A stretch of DNA of 64,000 bases from Barnesiella sp. (GTDB lineage Bacteria > Bacteroidota > Bacteroidia > Bacteroidales > Muribaculaceae): assembly GCA_014801075.1 (NCBI GenBank), contig JAAVEW010000031.1:1-64000 (forward strand), given 5' to 3'. The number at the start of each line of letters is the position of its first letter. Position 1 is the first letter of the stretch. The position numbers and the translations under genes are program-made. Under the pieces are notes generated by a model that did not search any database, had not been told where the DNA came from, and saw nothing but the letters and a program-made list of their open reading frames with translations. Positions 18,087-26,957 of the stretch are shown here, in pieces.

Positions 18087-20345
18087 ATGAACAGAATTGA
18101 CAGGGAGACCATACAGAAGATTCTTGACACGGCCGATATTGTCGACGTGGTCAGCGACTTCGTGACGCTCAAACGACGCGGTGCCAACTATATAGGCCTA
18201 TGCCCTTTCCACAACGAAAGGACGCCGTCGTTTTCCGTATCGAAGTCAAAGGGTATATGTAAATGTTTCAGCTGCGGCAAGGGTGGCAGTCCTGTCAACT
18301 TCATCATGGAGCATGAGAAGATGTCGTTCAACGAGGCGCTGCGCTATCTCGCCAAGAAATATAATATCGAGATAAAGGAGCGCGAGATGACCGACTCGGA
18401 ACGCGCGGCGGAATCGGACCGCGAAAACATGTTCAACGTCAACGAGTTCGCCATGCGTCATTTCGAGAAAAATATGCTCGAAACCGACGAGGGGCGCGAC
18501 ATCGGCTACAGCTACTTCCGCGAGCGCGGCATCAACGACACGGCCATAAAGCGTTTCCGCCTCGGTTACTCGCTTGAGCGCGGCAACCAACTGCTGCAAC
18601 AGGCCAAGGCAGCCGGTTTCAGCGAGAAATACCTAGTGGAGACGGGGCTTGAGGCCAGGCGCGAGGATGGGTCGCTCTACGACCGTTTCCGCGGACGTGT
18701 CATCTACCCCGTCCATACCATCTCAGGCAAGGTGGTGGCTTTCGGCGGTCGCACACTGCGCTCCGACAAGAAGGTTGCCAAATATGTAAACTCGCCCGAG
18801 TCAAGCATTTACTCCAAGAGCCGCGAGCTTTACGGACTCTATCAGGCCAAGAAAGCAATAAGCGAGAAGGACAAGTGCATTCTCGTTGAGGGCTACATGG
18901 ACGTTATATCCATGAGCCAGAGCGGTATAGAGAACGTAGTGGCATCGTCGGGCACTTCGCTGACCCAGGGACAGATACGCCTCATCCACCGCTTTACCGA
19001 CAACGTCACTCTCATCTACGACTCCGACCCGGCAGGTATAAAAGCCTCGCTGCGAGGCATCGACCTGCTTCTTGCCGAGGGGTTGAACATGAAGGTGGTG
19101 CTTCTGCCCGAGGGGGACGACCCCGACTCTTTCGCCCAGAGCCATTCCACTACCGAAGTGGAGGAATATATCGCGGCCCACGAGACCGACTTCATCCGCT
19201 TCAAGACCGAGATACTGCTCAAGGATGTTGCCAACGACCCGATAGGACGTTCGCGCGCCATCACCGACATAGTGAAGTCAATCTCCGTGATACCCGACGA
19301 CATAGTGCGTTCGCTCTACGTCAAGGAGTGCAGCCGCACGCTCGACATCGACGAGAAAGTGTTGCTGCAGCAAATCAAGAAATTCATCACCGAACAGGCC
19401 GAGCAGCGCGCGCAGCAGCAGGCACGTGACAAAGCGCGCGAATCAATCAACGGCACCGACTTGCAGACTGCCGCTCCCAACGCTGCACCTCAGCCGACAG
19501 CCGAAGCGGTTGCCCCCGAAGCTGCCGCACAGACTGCCGCCACGGGTACAAACGCGACACCGACGGTCAACCCGGCCTTCATGGTCGCCGACCGCACCCG
19601 CGCCGGAGTGCTCGCGCCCTACGAACGTGACATCGTGCGCTACATCGTGCGCTACGGCATGGTGGAACTCCCCACTATCGACGACAACGACCAGCCGACC
19701 ACCATACGCGTGATTGACTACGTGTTGCAGGAATTTGAATTTGACAACATCACGTTCACCAACCCTCTCTATAGCCGCCTCGTCGACGAGTGCCGCGCGC
19801 TCATCGACTCCGACTGGGCCTCCGACAGGGAGACAGCCGAGAAAAACTCGTTGGAGCAGCGCGCCAAGCACTGGGAGGAGGGAACGGCCGAGATACGCAA
19901 CACGGCCGAGACGCTCGAACTGATACAGCAGAAAGAGCGCATGCTGCTCGAAGCCATCGACACCGAGCACTTCGCACGCCTCGACCGCCACACCGAACTC
20001 TTCTTCATACGTTGGCTCACCTACTCGCCCGACGACGACATACGCACCCTGGTCACCGACCTCGCCACGTCGAAACACAAACTGAGCAAGGTCCACTCCA
20101 AATACTCCCACATAGAGACGGAGCGCGACCGCCTGCAGGAACTGCTTCCCCGCGCCATCTACGCGCTGAAAAACGCTATACTGCAATGCGATATGCGCCT
20201 CAAGCACGACAGCCTCAACGCGGCGGCGAAGCAGGGCGACATGGAGACTGTGAAGAAACTGATGCTCGAAATGGCCGACCTCGACAAGCTGCGGCGCGAC
20301 TATGCCCAGAAACTTGGCGACCGCGTGGTTCTTCCCAAAAGCTGA
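18087..20345 (+). CDS. dnaG: DNA primase
   Basis: Synthesises RNA primers at the replication fork and interacts with DnaB, which is encoded at 39.2-40.8 kb. The 752-residue protein has the CHC2 zinc finger (CPFH at 38-41, CFSC near 58-61), the catalytic TOPRIM domain with ILVEGYMDV and IYDSDPAG, and a long C-terminal helicase-interacting region. It is longer than the E. coli protein; an Ala/Thr/Pro-rich linker around residues 450-500 accounts for part of the excess. Confidence 0.96.
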   Translation: MNRIDRETIQKILDTADIVDVVSDFVTLKRRGANYIGLCPFHNERTPSFSVSKSKGICKCFSCGKGGSPVNFIMEHEKMSFNEALRYLAKKYNIEIKEREMTDSERAAESDRENMFNVNEFAMRHFEKNMLETDEGRDIGYSYFRERGINDTAIKRFRLGYSLERGNQLLQQAKAAGFSEKYLVETGLEARREDGSLYDRFRGRVIYPVHTISGKVVAFGGRTLRSDKKVAKYVNSPESSIYSKSRELYGLYQAKKAISEKDKCILVEGYMDVISMSQSGIENVVASSGTSLTQGQIRLIHRFTDNVTLIYDSDPAGIKASLRGIDLLLAEGLNMKVVLLPEGDDPDSFAQSHSTTEVEEYIAAHETDFIRFKTEILLKDVANDPIGRSRAITDIVKSISVIPDDIVRSLYVKECSRTLDIDEKVLLQQIKKFITEQAEQRAQQQARDKARESINGTDLQTAAPNAAPQPTAEAVAPEAAAQTAATGTNATPTVNPAFMVADRTRAGVLAPYERDIVRYIVRYGMVELPTIDDNDQPTTIRVIDYVLQEFEFDNITFTNPLYSRLVDECRALIDSDWASDRETAEKNSLEQRAKHWEEGTAEIRNTAETLELIQQKERMLLEAIDTEHFARLDRHTELFFIRWLTYSPDDDIRTLVTDLATSKHKLSKVHSKYSHIETERDRLQELLPRAIYALKNAILQCDMRLKHDSLNAAAKQGDMETVKKLMLEMADLDKLRRDYAQKLGDRVVLPKS

Positions 20346-20427
20346 CATATACTAAATGAAATGTTTCCACGTTATTAAACAAGAGGGAATGCAGCCACCA
20401 ACCAATCATTCGACTCTCCACAATATA

Positions 20428-21447
20428 ATGAACTTACGCAAACTCATATCAGGCTTATTGACCCTTGCAGCGGGCATCACGATGTCGGCGCAGGAGGGGT
20501 CGACGGCCTATAACTTCCTGAACACCACGTCGTCGAGCCGCATCTACGGTCTTGGCGGCGTCAACATATCCAATATCACGGGCTACCTCGGATCGACCGA
20601 CCAAAACCCCGGACTACTCGGCGGCGAGATGGACAATCAACTGCTCGTCAACTACATGCGCTATCTCGGCGACTCCAATTTTGCCGGCGCCCGCTACGCG
20701 CGTGCCGCAGGCGACTACGGAGCGTGGGCCATAGGCGTGCAATACTACGGTTACGGCACCATCAAGGGGGCCGATGAGAACGGTATCCTTACCGGTGACT
20801 TCTCCCCCTCCGACCTCTCATTCACAGGCACTTACTCCCACGACATCACCGACCGACTGCGAGGTGGCGCCACGCTGAAACTGGTGTACAGCGGCTACGA
20901 CGAGTATTCGGCTTTTGCCGTGGCTACCGACCTCGGTATCAACTACTACGACGAGGAGCGTGACATGTCGCTCTCGTTTGTGGTATCGAACCTCGGCGGA
21001 CAAGTCAAGCGATTCCGCGACACTTACGACCGCCTGCCCGTTGACCTGCGTCTCGGCTGGTCGCAGAGTTTCGGCTCGCTGCCGATACGGTTCTCAGTCA
21101 CGGCGTGGAACCTCACGAAGTGGCATCTACCCTACTACAGCCCCGGCGACGGCACGGCACAAAGCGAACCGGTGACGAAGGATTCCTTCTCGTCCAACCT
21201 GTTCCGTCACCTGATATTCGCCGCTGACTTCACTCCCTCCGACAAGTTCTACCTCAGCTTGGGTTACAACTACAAGACCCGCACCGACATGAGCACCTAT
21301 TCGCGCAGCTTCATATCGGGCTTCTCGCTCGGCGCCGGACTGAATGTTGACAAGTTCGGTATAGGACTCGCCTTCGCGCAGCCCCACACCGGCGGCACTA
21401 CTTTCATGTTGAACCTGCGTCTCGACATCAATGATTTTCTGAATTGA
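20428..21447 (+). CDS. porQ: type IX secretion system protein PorQ
   Basis: Outer-membrane-associated beta-barrel-like component of the type IX secretion system, linked with the sortase PorU/PorV attachment complex. I chose the ATG at 20428 since it begins a proper signal peptide (MNLRKLISGLL, cleavage near MSAQ); the ATG at 20356 would put 24 extra hydrophilic residues in front. The body starts YNFLNTTSSSRIYGLGGVN and alternates beta strands to the end (LNLRLDINDFLN). porQ next to cmk is a common Bacteroidetes arrangement. Confidence 0.88.
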   Translation: MNLRKLISGLLTLAAGITMSAQEGSTAYNFLNTTSSSRIYGLGGVNISNITGYLGSTDQNPGLLGGEMDNQLLVNYMRYLGDSNFAGARYARAAGDYGAWAIGVQYYGYGTIKGADENGILTGDFSPSDLSFTGTYSHDITDRLRGGATLKLVYSGYDEYSAFAVATDLGINYYDEERDMSLSFVVSNLGGQVKRFRDTYDRLPVDLRLGWSQSFGSLPIRFSVTAWNLTKWHLPYYSPGDGTAQSEPVTKDSFSSNLFRHLIFAADFTPSDKFYLSLGYNYKTRTDMSTYSRSFISGFSLGAGLNVDKFGIGLAFAQPHTGGTTFMLNLRLDINDFLN

Positions 21448-21466
21448 AACAATTTCGCATAACTAT

Positions 21467-22168
21467 ATGGAAACCAACGACAAAAAAATCATAATCGCCA
21501 TCGACGGATTCTCTTCGTCAGGCAAAAGCACAATGGCCAAGGAACTGGCCAAGCAGATAGGTTACAGATATATTGACTCGGGTGCCATGTACCGCGCCGT
21601 GACGCTCTACGCTCTGGAGCACGGCATGATAAGCGACAACGGCATTGTGGACGCCGCCGCTCTCACCGCCGCTCTCGACGACATCGACATCGACTTCAAG
21701 CCGGGCGCCGACGGACAGCACACGCTTCTCAACGGCCGTGACGTGGAGAGCGAAATACGCACACTACGCGTATCGTCGAACGTATCGCCCGTGGCTGTCA
21801 TTCCCGCCGTGCGCCACGCTCTCGTTGCCAAGCAGCAGGCTTTCGGCAAGGGCCGCGGCATAGTCATGGACGGTCGCGATATAGGCACGACTGTGTTCCC
21901 CGACGCCGAACTGAAAATCTACGTCAACGCTCCTGCCGAAACACGTGCGCGCCGCCGCTGGCTCGAACTCCGCGAGAAGGGTGACACCGAAACCACCTAC
22001 GAGCAGGTGCTCGAAAACGTAATGTCACGCGACCATATCGACATGACCCGCGAGGAGAGCCCTCTCCGCCGTGCCGACGACGCCGTTGACCTCGACAACT
22101 CCGACATGACTATCGCGCAGCAGAACGAATGGCTGCTCAACCAATTCCGCAAAGCTGCCGGAATGTAA
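21467..22168 (+). CDS. cmk: cytidylate kinase
   Basis: Phosphorylates CMP and dCMP with ATP. The 233-residue protein has the P-loop DGFSSSGKSTMAKELA (near 14-29), the YIDSGAMYRAVTL substrate segment, the VMDGRDIGTTVFPDA motif, and the REESPLRRADDAVDLDNSD C-terminal block. It lies between porQ (19 bases) and ispH (10 bases), so these three are likely one operon. Confidence 0.96.
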   Translation: METNDKKIIIAIDGFSSSGKSTMAKELAKQIGYRYIDSGAMYRAVTLYALEHGMISDNGIVDAAALTAALDDIDIDFKPGADGQHTLLNGRDVESEIRTLRVSSNVSPVAVIPAVRHALVAKQQAFGKGRGIVMDGRDIGTTVFPDAELKIYVNAPAETRARRRWLELREKGDTETTYEQVLENVMSRDHIDMTREESPLRRADDAVDLDNSDMTIAQQNEWLLNQFRKAAGM

Positions 22169-22178
22169 CTTCCGCAGC

Positions 22179-23066
22179 ATGAATGATAATCCCATCACCA
22201 TAGAGATAGATGAAGGCTCAGGATTCTGCTTCGGCGTAGTCACCGCCATCGACAAGGCGGAGGCCGCATTGAAACAGGACGCCGAACTCTACTGCCTCGG
22301 CGATATTGTTCACAACAGCGACGAAGTTAAGCGCCTGGCCGATAAAGGTATGACAACGATTACCCACGACGACCTCAACCGCCTGCACAACGTCCGCGTG
22401 CTTCTCCGCGCCCATGGCGAGCCGCCATCGACCTACGCCACAGCCCGCACCAACGACATCAGCATCATCGATGCTACCTGCCCCGTGGTGCTCAAACTGC
22501 AGCAGCGCATCAAGGAGAGCCACGCCGAGGGTGCGTCAATAGGCCGCCAGATTGTCATCTACGGCAAGCCGGGCCACGCCGAGGTCAACGGCCTCGTGGG
22601 GCAGACCGACGGCCACGCCATCGTAGTGCAAGGCATCGACGACCTCGACAAGATTGACTACTCGCGCGACGTCGATCTCTACTCGCAGACCACCATGTCG
22701 CTCTCAGGCTTCAAGGAGATGATTTCAGAGATAGAACGACGCATGCAGCCGAGCGCTACATTCCGCAGTTTCGATACGATATGCCGTCAGGTAGCCAACC
22801 GCGTTGACTCGCTGCGACGATTTGCCGCCGACCATGACCTCGTGCTCTTCGTGTCGGGAAAGAAAAGCAGCAACGGTAAATTTCTCTACACCGAGTGTCA
22901 CGCCGTCAACACATCAACTCGCCTCATCAGCGACGAAAACGATATTGACCCCGCATGGCTTACCGACGTAAGGCGCATAGGTATATGCGGCGCCACCTCC
23001 ACTCCGCGCTGGCTCATGGAGAGAGTGCGCGAGCACGTCGGCTCAATGCTGCCGCTTATTGATTAA
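22179..23066 (+). CDS. ispH: 4-hydroxy-3-methylbut-2-enyl diphosphate reductase
   Basis: Iron-sulfur enzyme of the last MEP isoprenoid step. Three cluster cysteines are visible: GFCFGV (C17), DATCPVV (near 99) and DTICRQVANR (near 201), with the TTMSLSGF substrate loop and CGATSTPRWLM near the end. The 295-residue length is typical. ispE of the same pathway is encoded at 40963-41790 in this window. Confidence 0.95.
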   Translation: MNDNPITIEIDEGSGFCFGVVTAIDKAEAALKQDAELYCLGDIVHNSDEVKRLADKGMTTITHDDLNRLHNVRVLLRAHGEPPSTYATARTNDISIIDATCPVVLKLQQRIKESHAEGASIGRQIVIYGKPGHAEVNGLVGQTDGHAIVVQGIDDLDKIDYSRDVDLYSQTTMSLSGFKEMISEIERRMQPSATFRSFDTICRQVANRVDSLRRFAADHDLVLFVSGKKSSNGKFLYTECHAVNTSTRLISDENDIDPAWLTDVRRIGICGATSTPRWLMERVREHVGSMLPLID

Positions 23067-23151
23067 GAGAGTGTCCTGATTTAAACCAAATTAAATATTT
23101 AGAGAGCTTGTCCAAGAATTAACAGCCCATCAACCAACATATTACACCGCA

Positions 23152-23550
23152 ATGAACACTATCTGCCACAACATAAAGTCGCGACTACTGCTCTTCGTCC
23201 CCGCTATCATGCTTGCCGCTGTCTCATTCACGGCCTGCGGAGGTGAGGAAACGGTCACTGAGGAGGAGGAAACGGTAGTTGACAGCAGCTATCGCTACGA
23301 CCATATCGACAAGTTTGTGCAGCAATACAGCGACATAATCATGTCGACACCTCCTGAAGGGATGGAGATGGAACGCCTGCTCATGGACATAAACAGCCGC
23401 TGCGAAATGCTGATGGCAAAAGGTGACACCCTCACCGCCCTCTACTTCCACCACGCCATAGAGCACAACGTTCGCAACCGCGACAACGCCCTCGCCGACC
23501 GCATTTTCGGCGCCTGCCCCTACACCGCCTTCACCCTCGGCCGTGAATAA
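23152..23550 (+). CDS. small lipoprotein of unknown function
   Basis: A 132-residue protein with a signal sequence and lipobox SFTAC (Cys near residue 29) followed by an acidic stretch (GGEETVTEEEE), then a helical domain of about 80 residues. I do not recognise the family. Codon use matches the core genes. It stands alone between ispH and the recombinase island. Confidence 0.7.
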   Translation: MNTICHNIKSRLLLFVPAIMLAAVSFTACGGEETVTEEEETVVDSSYRYDHIDKFVQQYSDIIMSTPPEGMEMERLLMDINSRCEMLMAKGDTLTALYFHHAIEHNVRNRDNALADRIFGACPYTAFTLGRE

Positions 23551-23573
23551 AGGCCTGAACTAAGCCCCCAACG

Positions 23574-23666
23574 TTAACCGCCTATACGCTGACGTATAGC
23601 ACTGACTATCTTGCCATTCTTAATGAGCTTGGCCGGGCCTACGAGCACTCCGCAGAACATCTGCAT
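23574..23666 (-). CDS. candidate 30-residue peptide
   Basis: An ATG-started frame reads MQMFCGVLVGPAKLIKNG and ends QRIGG with TAA. Codons (GTA GGC, CTC, AAG, ATA) match the genome's core genes, unlike the AT-rich island next door. It has a hydrophobic N-terminal third and a basic C-terminal part. No Bacteroidetes -7 box is obvious upstream. A stop codon lies three codons before the ATG, so it is not the remnant of a longer frame in that direction. Confidence 0.4.
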   Translation of the reverse strand: MQMFCGVLVGPAKLIKNGKIVSAIRQRIGG

Positions 23667-23701
23667 GCGGTAACTTCACGTACAATATTTTCTAATGAAT
23701 T

Positions 23702-23737
23702 ACCCCCGAATAAGCCCGTGATGGGTCAATCGGGGGT
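23702..23737 (+). terminator. hairpin at left border of the island
   Basis: ACCCCCGA (23702-23709) pairs with TCGGGGGT (23730-23737), with an inner CCC/GGG pair, followed by TCTTTG. It probably terminates transcription from the lipoprotein side. Confidence 0.6.
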
Positions 23738-23824
23738 TCTTTGTAAAGCTACAAAACCCCTACACCATCAGCAATCAATCAATTAGCCAATAACTGAATA
23801 TTCCTATATTAAAACTCAATTCAA

Positions 23825-25027
23825 ATGGCTTCGGTAAAAATAAAGTTCCGTCCCTCAACTGTCGCAGACCACGAGGGCACAATTTTCTACCAGATTCTTC
23901 ACGATAGAAAGCAGCGACAGCTTTTTACTGATTATCATGTATTCTCCCACGAATGGGATGAAAACCGTTCTATGGTTACTTCTTCTCAGAAAAGCGAGCG
24001 TAAATCTTTTATCCTTTCGATCCGTGAACGTATCCGCTGGGATACTGAACGCATGACAAAGATTATCCGACAACTGGATAACAACGGATTGTCATACACT
24101 GCGGATGATGTGATTGATGAGTTCAATCGCTACGCCAAAGAATATAGTTTGTTCAACTTCATGGAGAATATCATAATCAAGTTGAAACAGAATGGTAAAA
24201 CCAGAACTTCGGAAACATATACGGTTACTCTCAATAGCTTCAAAAAGTTCCGACAAGGAAAGGATATAATGATTGATTGTCTAAATTCTGAAATAATGGA
24301 GGCATATGAGGCTTGGCATCAGCAACGTGGAGTTTCGCCCAATACAATATCCTTCTATACTCGTATTCTTCGTGCCGTATATAACCGTGCGATTGAAGAT
24401 GAGATTATTGAGAACCGAAATCCGTTCCGCCACGTATATACCGGAGTAGATAAGACGGTGAAACGAGCATTGCCTATTGCGATAATCAAGAAGATAAAGG
24501 TCTTGGACTTGGAGCTAATTCCAGCATTGGATTTTGCAAGAGATATGTTTATGATGAGCTTTATGCTCCGAGGTATGAGTTTCATTGATATGGCTTACCT
24601 CAAAAAGACCGACCTCAAAAACGGATATATCACATATCGTCGAAGAAAAACAGGTCAGCAACTCACAATAGAATGGACAGAGGAGATGCAGATACTTCTC
24701 GACAAGTATCCTGAAAACGATTCAGACTACCTGTTACCTATCATCAGGAATGTAGGTACAAATGAGCGATACACCTACCGGAATGTCGGTTATAACATCA
24801 ACCGCAATCTCAAAACGATTGCGAAGAAAGTTGGGATAGCCATACCGCTTACCTTATATGTTGCCCGTCATAGCTGGGCGTCGGTCGCTAAAGCAAAGGG
24901 AATACCTTTGAACGTCATCAGCGAGGGAATGGGACATGATAGTGAGGCAACCACCCAAATCTATCTCGCCAGTCTTGACACTTCAGTAGTTGATAAAGCC
25001 AACTCTCTTATTCTAAAAAGCCTTTAA
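23825..25027 (+). CDS. tyrosine recombinase, probable local DNA invertase
   Basis: The 400-residue protein has the Bacteroidetes arrangement: an arm-type DNA-binding N terminus, a SAM-like core-binding domain (about 105-200), and a catalytic domain with R249 (MLRGMSF), K275, the Y345-x-x-R348 box (YVARHSW, where Tyr replaces the usual His), H371 and nucleophile Y380. This variant box is common in Bacteroidetes recombinases. No excisionase, relaxase or phage gene is near, but a pair of inverted repeats bracketing a promoter lies 107 bases downstream. That fits the locally acting invertases of Bacteroides capsule and surface loci better than an element integrase. Codon use is AT-rich, unlike the flanks. 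Confidence 0.88.
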   Translation: MASVKIKFRPSTVADHEGTIFYQILHDRKQRQLFTDYHVFSHEWDENRSMVTSSQKSERKSFILSIRERIRWDTERMTKIIRQLDNNGLSYTADDVIDEFNRYAKEYSLFNFMENIIIKLKQNGKTRTSETYTVTLNSFKKFRQGKDIMIDCLNSEIMEAYEAWHQQRGVSPNTISFYTRILRAVYNRAIEDEIIENRNPFRHVYTGVDKTVKRALPIAIIKKIKVLDLELIPALDFARDMFMMSFMLRGMSFIDMAYLKKTDLKNGYITYRRRKTGQQLTIEWTEEMQILLDKYPENDSDYLLPIIRNVGTNERYTYRNVGYNINRNLKTIAKKVGIAIPLTLYVARHSWASVAKAKGIPLNVISEGMGHDSEATTQIYLASLDTSVVDKANSLILKSL

Positions 25028-25133
25028 CTCCAGCCCCTTTCCATATTGCATGGGATAGGGTAGTTTTGTTGAGCAATTCCAACTAACATGGTGTGATTAT
25101 TTAATAAAAATAAGATGATTATACTCCGTCCAA

Positions 25134-25149
25134 ATCTCTTATTTAGAGA
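25134..25149 (+). repeat. left inverted repeat of the invertible segment
   Basis: ATCTCTTATTTAGAGA, extended by one T to a near-palindrome. Identical over 16 bases to the complement of 25333-25348. Confidence 0.9.
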
Positions 25150-25163
25150 TACTTATTGCAATG

Positions 25164-25195
25164 CAAAACTACTACAAAATTTCGGAAATCCCAAA
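25164..25195 (-). promoter_or_regulatory. canonical promoter inside the invertible segment, facing left
   Basis: On the minus strand TTTG (25192-25195), 20 bases, then TAGTTTTG (25164-25171) is an exact match to the Bacteroidetes -33/-7 consensus. Transcription would start near 25157 and run antisense toward the 3' end of the recombinase gene. I found no comparable rightward promoter in the segment. Confidence 0.75.
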
Positions 25196-25332
25196 TAATC
25201 AGTCATAAAAAAATCTTTTTTATGCGTAAGAATGATCAAATTTTAGCTTTACACTTCTGATTTGTTTGGCGAACAGGTATATCCATATCCATATAAATAT
25301 ATAAATATCATATAGTTATGCGCTCATCAAAG

Positions 25333-25348
25333 TCTCTAAATAAGAGAT
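25333..25348 (-). repeat. right inverted repeat of the invertible segment
   Basis: TCTCTAAATAAGAGAT on the plus strand, the exact complement of 25134-25149. It lies 31 bases before the first maturase gene. Confidence 0.9.
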
Positions 25349-25379
25349 ACTCATTCATTATACTAAACGTCCATTTTAC

Positions 25380-26561
25380 ATGAGCGAGAATTTGAATAAA
25401 CTGTCCATTTGGGACAAAGAACATTCAGGAAAACGAAGGGTTTGCATGCTAATGGTAACACACGCATGTAACCTAAATTGCAGCTATTGTTATGAAACAC
25501 ATAAGAATAGCGCAAATATGACTTTTGATTTAGCTAAAGAGATTATTGCTACGGAAGCAAAGTTGGTCGAATCTAATGATAAATTTGACGAACTTCAAGT
25601 TGACTTTATGGGGGGTGAACCTCTAATGAACTTTCCCTTAATTCAACAAATCGTAGAATGGTTAAAAAATGGTGGAATAGATGTCCCTTGGATTTGTTTT
25701 GCATCTACAAATGCAACGCTCCTCAGCCCTGAAATAAAAGAATGGTTCCGGTTAAATAAAAGATATATTGTTCTTGGAGCAAGTTACGATGGAACAGGTA
25801 ATATGCAATCAAAAAATCGTGGAACGGATTCATTCGACATCGATTTGGAATTTTTTCACGAATTATGGCCAGAACAAACATTGCAGATGACCATATCTAA
25901 AGAAACATTACCTTTCTTAGCTGAAGGTGTCTTATCTGTGCAGCGCAAAGGATATGAGTTAAATGCGTCTCTTGCTCAAGGTGTAGATTGGACTGTTGCA
26001 GATGCACAACTATATCGTGAACAATTAAGCATATTAAAGGATGAGTATCTCAAGGACACTTCACTTCATCCTCTAAATAGACTGACCCGTTATGTTGATG
26101 TATTTAATTTAGCCCCTACTGAAAGAAGACAAATACATGGTTGTGGTAGTGGTCTTAACATGATTACATATGACTGTGACGGTAGTCGCTATGGATGCCA
26201 CATGTTTACACCCGTGGTTTTGGGTAAAGATAAGGCAATTGGAGTGGATGCAGTCGAATGGGATAAGCCTGATTTGATGGCAGATAAATTTTGTGAAACT
26301 TGTGTCCTTAGAAGATTCTGCCCTACATGTCCCGGCTTTAACTATAAATATCGAGGAGATTTTGCGAAAAGAGATCAGCGATGGTGTTCATTAGTCTTGG
26401 CAGAAGCCATGACAGCCTGTGAATTTCAGATAGAACGAATAGCCATGATGGAATCATTAAGCTCTGAAGATGCTGAACATGCTCAGGTCGCAGTAAAGGC
26501 CTATGAAATATTAAAACATCTTGATATTGCCAATTCTATAAGTCCATATATCATAAATTAA
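25380..26561 (+). CDS. radical SAM/SPASM peptide maturase 1
   Basis: A 393-residue radical SAM enzyme predicted to modify the Cys-rich precursor. The 4Fe-4S site is C30-x3-C34-x2-C37 (HACNLNCSYC), the GGEP SAM-binding motif is at 78-81, and the C-terminal SPASM region has cysteines 255, 266, 273, 305, 308, 314, 317 and 336, enough for two auxiliary clusters. It shares HxCNLxCxYCYE, FF-x-ELWP-like, AQGV[DE]W and CHMF with the second maturase, so the two are paralogues. It resembles the maturases annotated for CXXX-repeat peptides, but I cannot confirm the subfamily. First gene of the operon, 31 bases after the right inverted repeat; no Shine-Dalgarno is seen. Confidence 0.88.
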   Translation: MSENLNKLSIWDKEHSGKRRVCMLMVTHACNLNCSYCYETHKNSANMTFDLAKEIIATEAKLVESNDKFDELQVDFMGGEPLMNFPLIQQIVEWLKNGGIDVPWICFASTNATLLSPEIKEWFRLNKRYIVLGASYDGTGNMQSKNRGTDSFDIDLEFFHELWPEQTLQMTISKETLPFLAEGVLSVQRKGYELNASLAQGVDWTVADAQLYREQLSILKDEYLKDTSLHPLNRLTRYVDVFNLAPTERRQIHGCGSGLNMITYDCDGSRYGCHMFTPVVLGKDKAIGVDAVEWDKPDLMADKFCETCVLRRFCPTCPGFNYKYRGDFAKRDQRWCSLVLAEAMTACEFQIERIAMMESLSSEDAEHAQVAVKAYEILKHLDIANSISPYIIN

Positions 26562-26579
26562 AACAACCTCACATCTATT

Positions 26580-26939
26580 ATGAATATACGGAAAGTAAGA
26601 ACATCTATCATAGCGACTATTATCTCTTTGATCAGTACATGTCTCATTTCTTGTGGCAGTTTAGAACAATGGTCACAAGGATTACAGGCAGTAGGCAATA
26701 GCTTATCTGGCGCCACTTACAATACAACACCTGCGTCAAACTATTCTACAGGCAATAATACACCAACTGCTACTACAGAAAAAGAATGGCATGATTGTTC
26801 TTCGTGCAGTGGCACTGGTAGATGTAAATATTGTGGTGGCTCAGGAAAAAATGAGTATACTAAAAACGGTCGATGCGGAGTATGTCTTGGCACGGGTAAA
26901 TGTGCAGGGTGTAATGGTAGAGGTGGTTGGAAGATATAA
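26580..26939 (+). CDS. lipoprotein with DnaJ-type zinc-finger repeats
   Basis: The 119-residue protein has a signal sequence and lipobox LISC (Cys at 25), a Ser/Thr/Asn-rich linker, and a C-terminal block with four CxxC pairs in the pattern CxxCxGxGxCxxCxGxG (about 73-116), as in the central zinc domain of DnaJ. No J-domain is present. It probably sits at the periplasmic or outer membrane face. Inferred role: handling, binding or thiol protection of the Cys-rich peptide, or simply immunity; none is proven. It starts 18 bases after maturase 1. Confidence 0.7.
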   Translation: MNIRKVRTSIIATIISLISTCLISCGSLEQWSQGLQAVGNSLSGATYNTTPASNYSTGNNTPTATTEKEWHDCSSCSGTGRCKYCGGSGKNEYTKNGRCGVCLGTGKCAGCNGRGGWKI

Positions 26940-26957
26940 TCCAATTGATAAGATATT

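Larger units (their letters stand above)
25134..25348. promoter_or_regulatory. predicted invertible promoter segment
   Basis: A perfect 16-bp inverted repeat, ATCTCTTATTTAGAGA at 25134-25149 and its complement at 25333-25348, brackets 183 bases. Each repeat is itself a dyad (TCTCT, five bases, AGAGA), as expected of a tyrosine recombinase core site. The enclosed canonical promoter faces left, away from the RiPP operon. Reflection would move its -7 box to about 25311-25318, giving a leader of some 55 bases before the ATG at 25380. Inversion itself is inferred, not shown. Confidence 0.75.

Noticed and set aside
25260..25300. A rightward promoter in the invertible segment (TTTG at 25261 or 25265 with TATAAATA-like boxes)
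   Set aside because: The downstream box lacks TTTG and the spacing is off; clearly weaker than the leftward consensus promoter.
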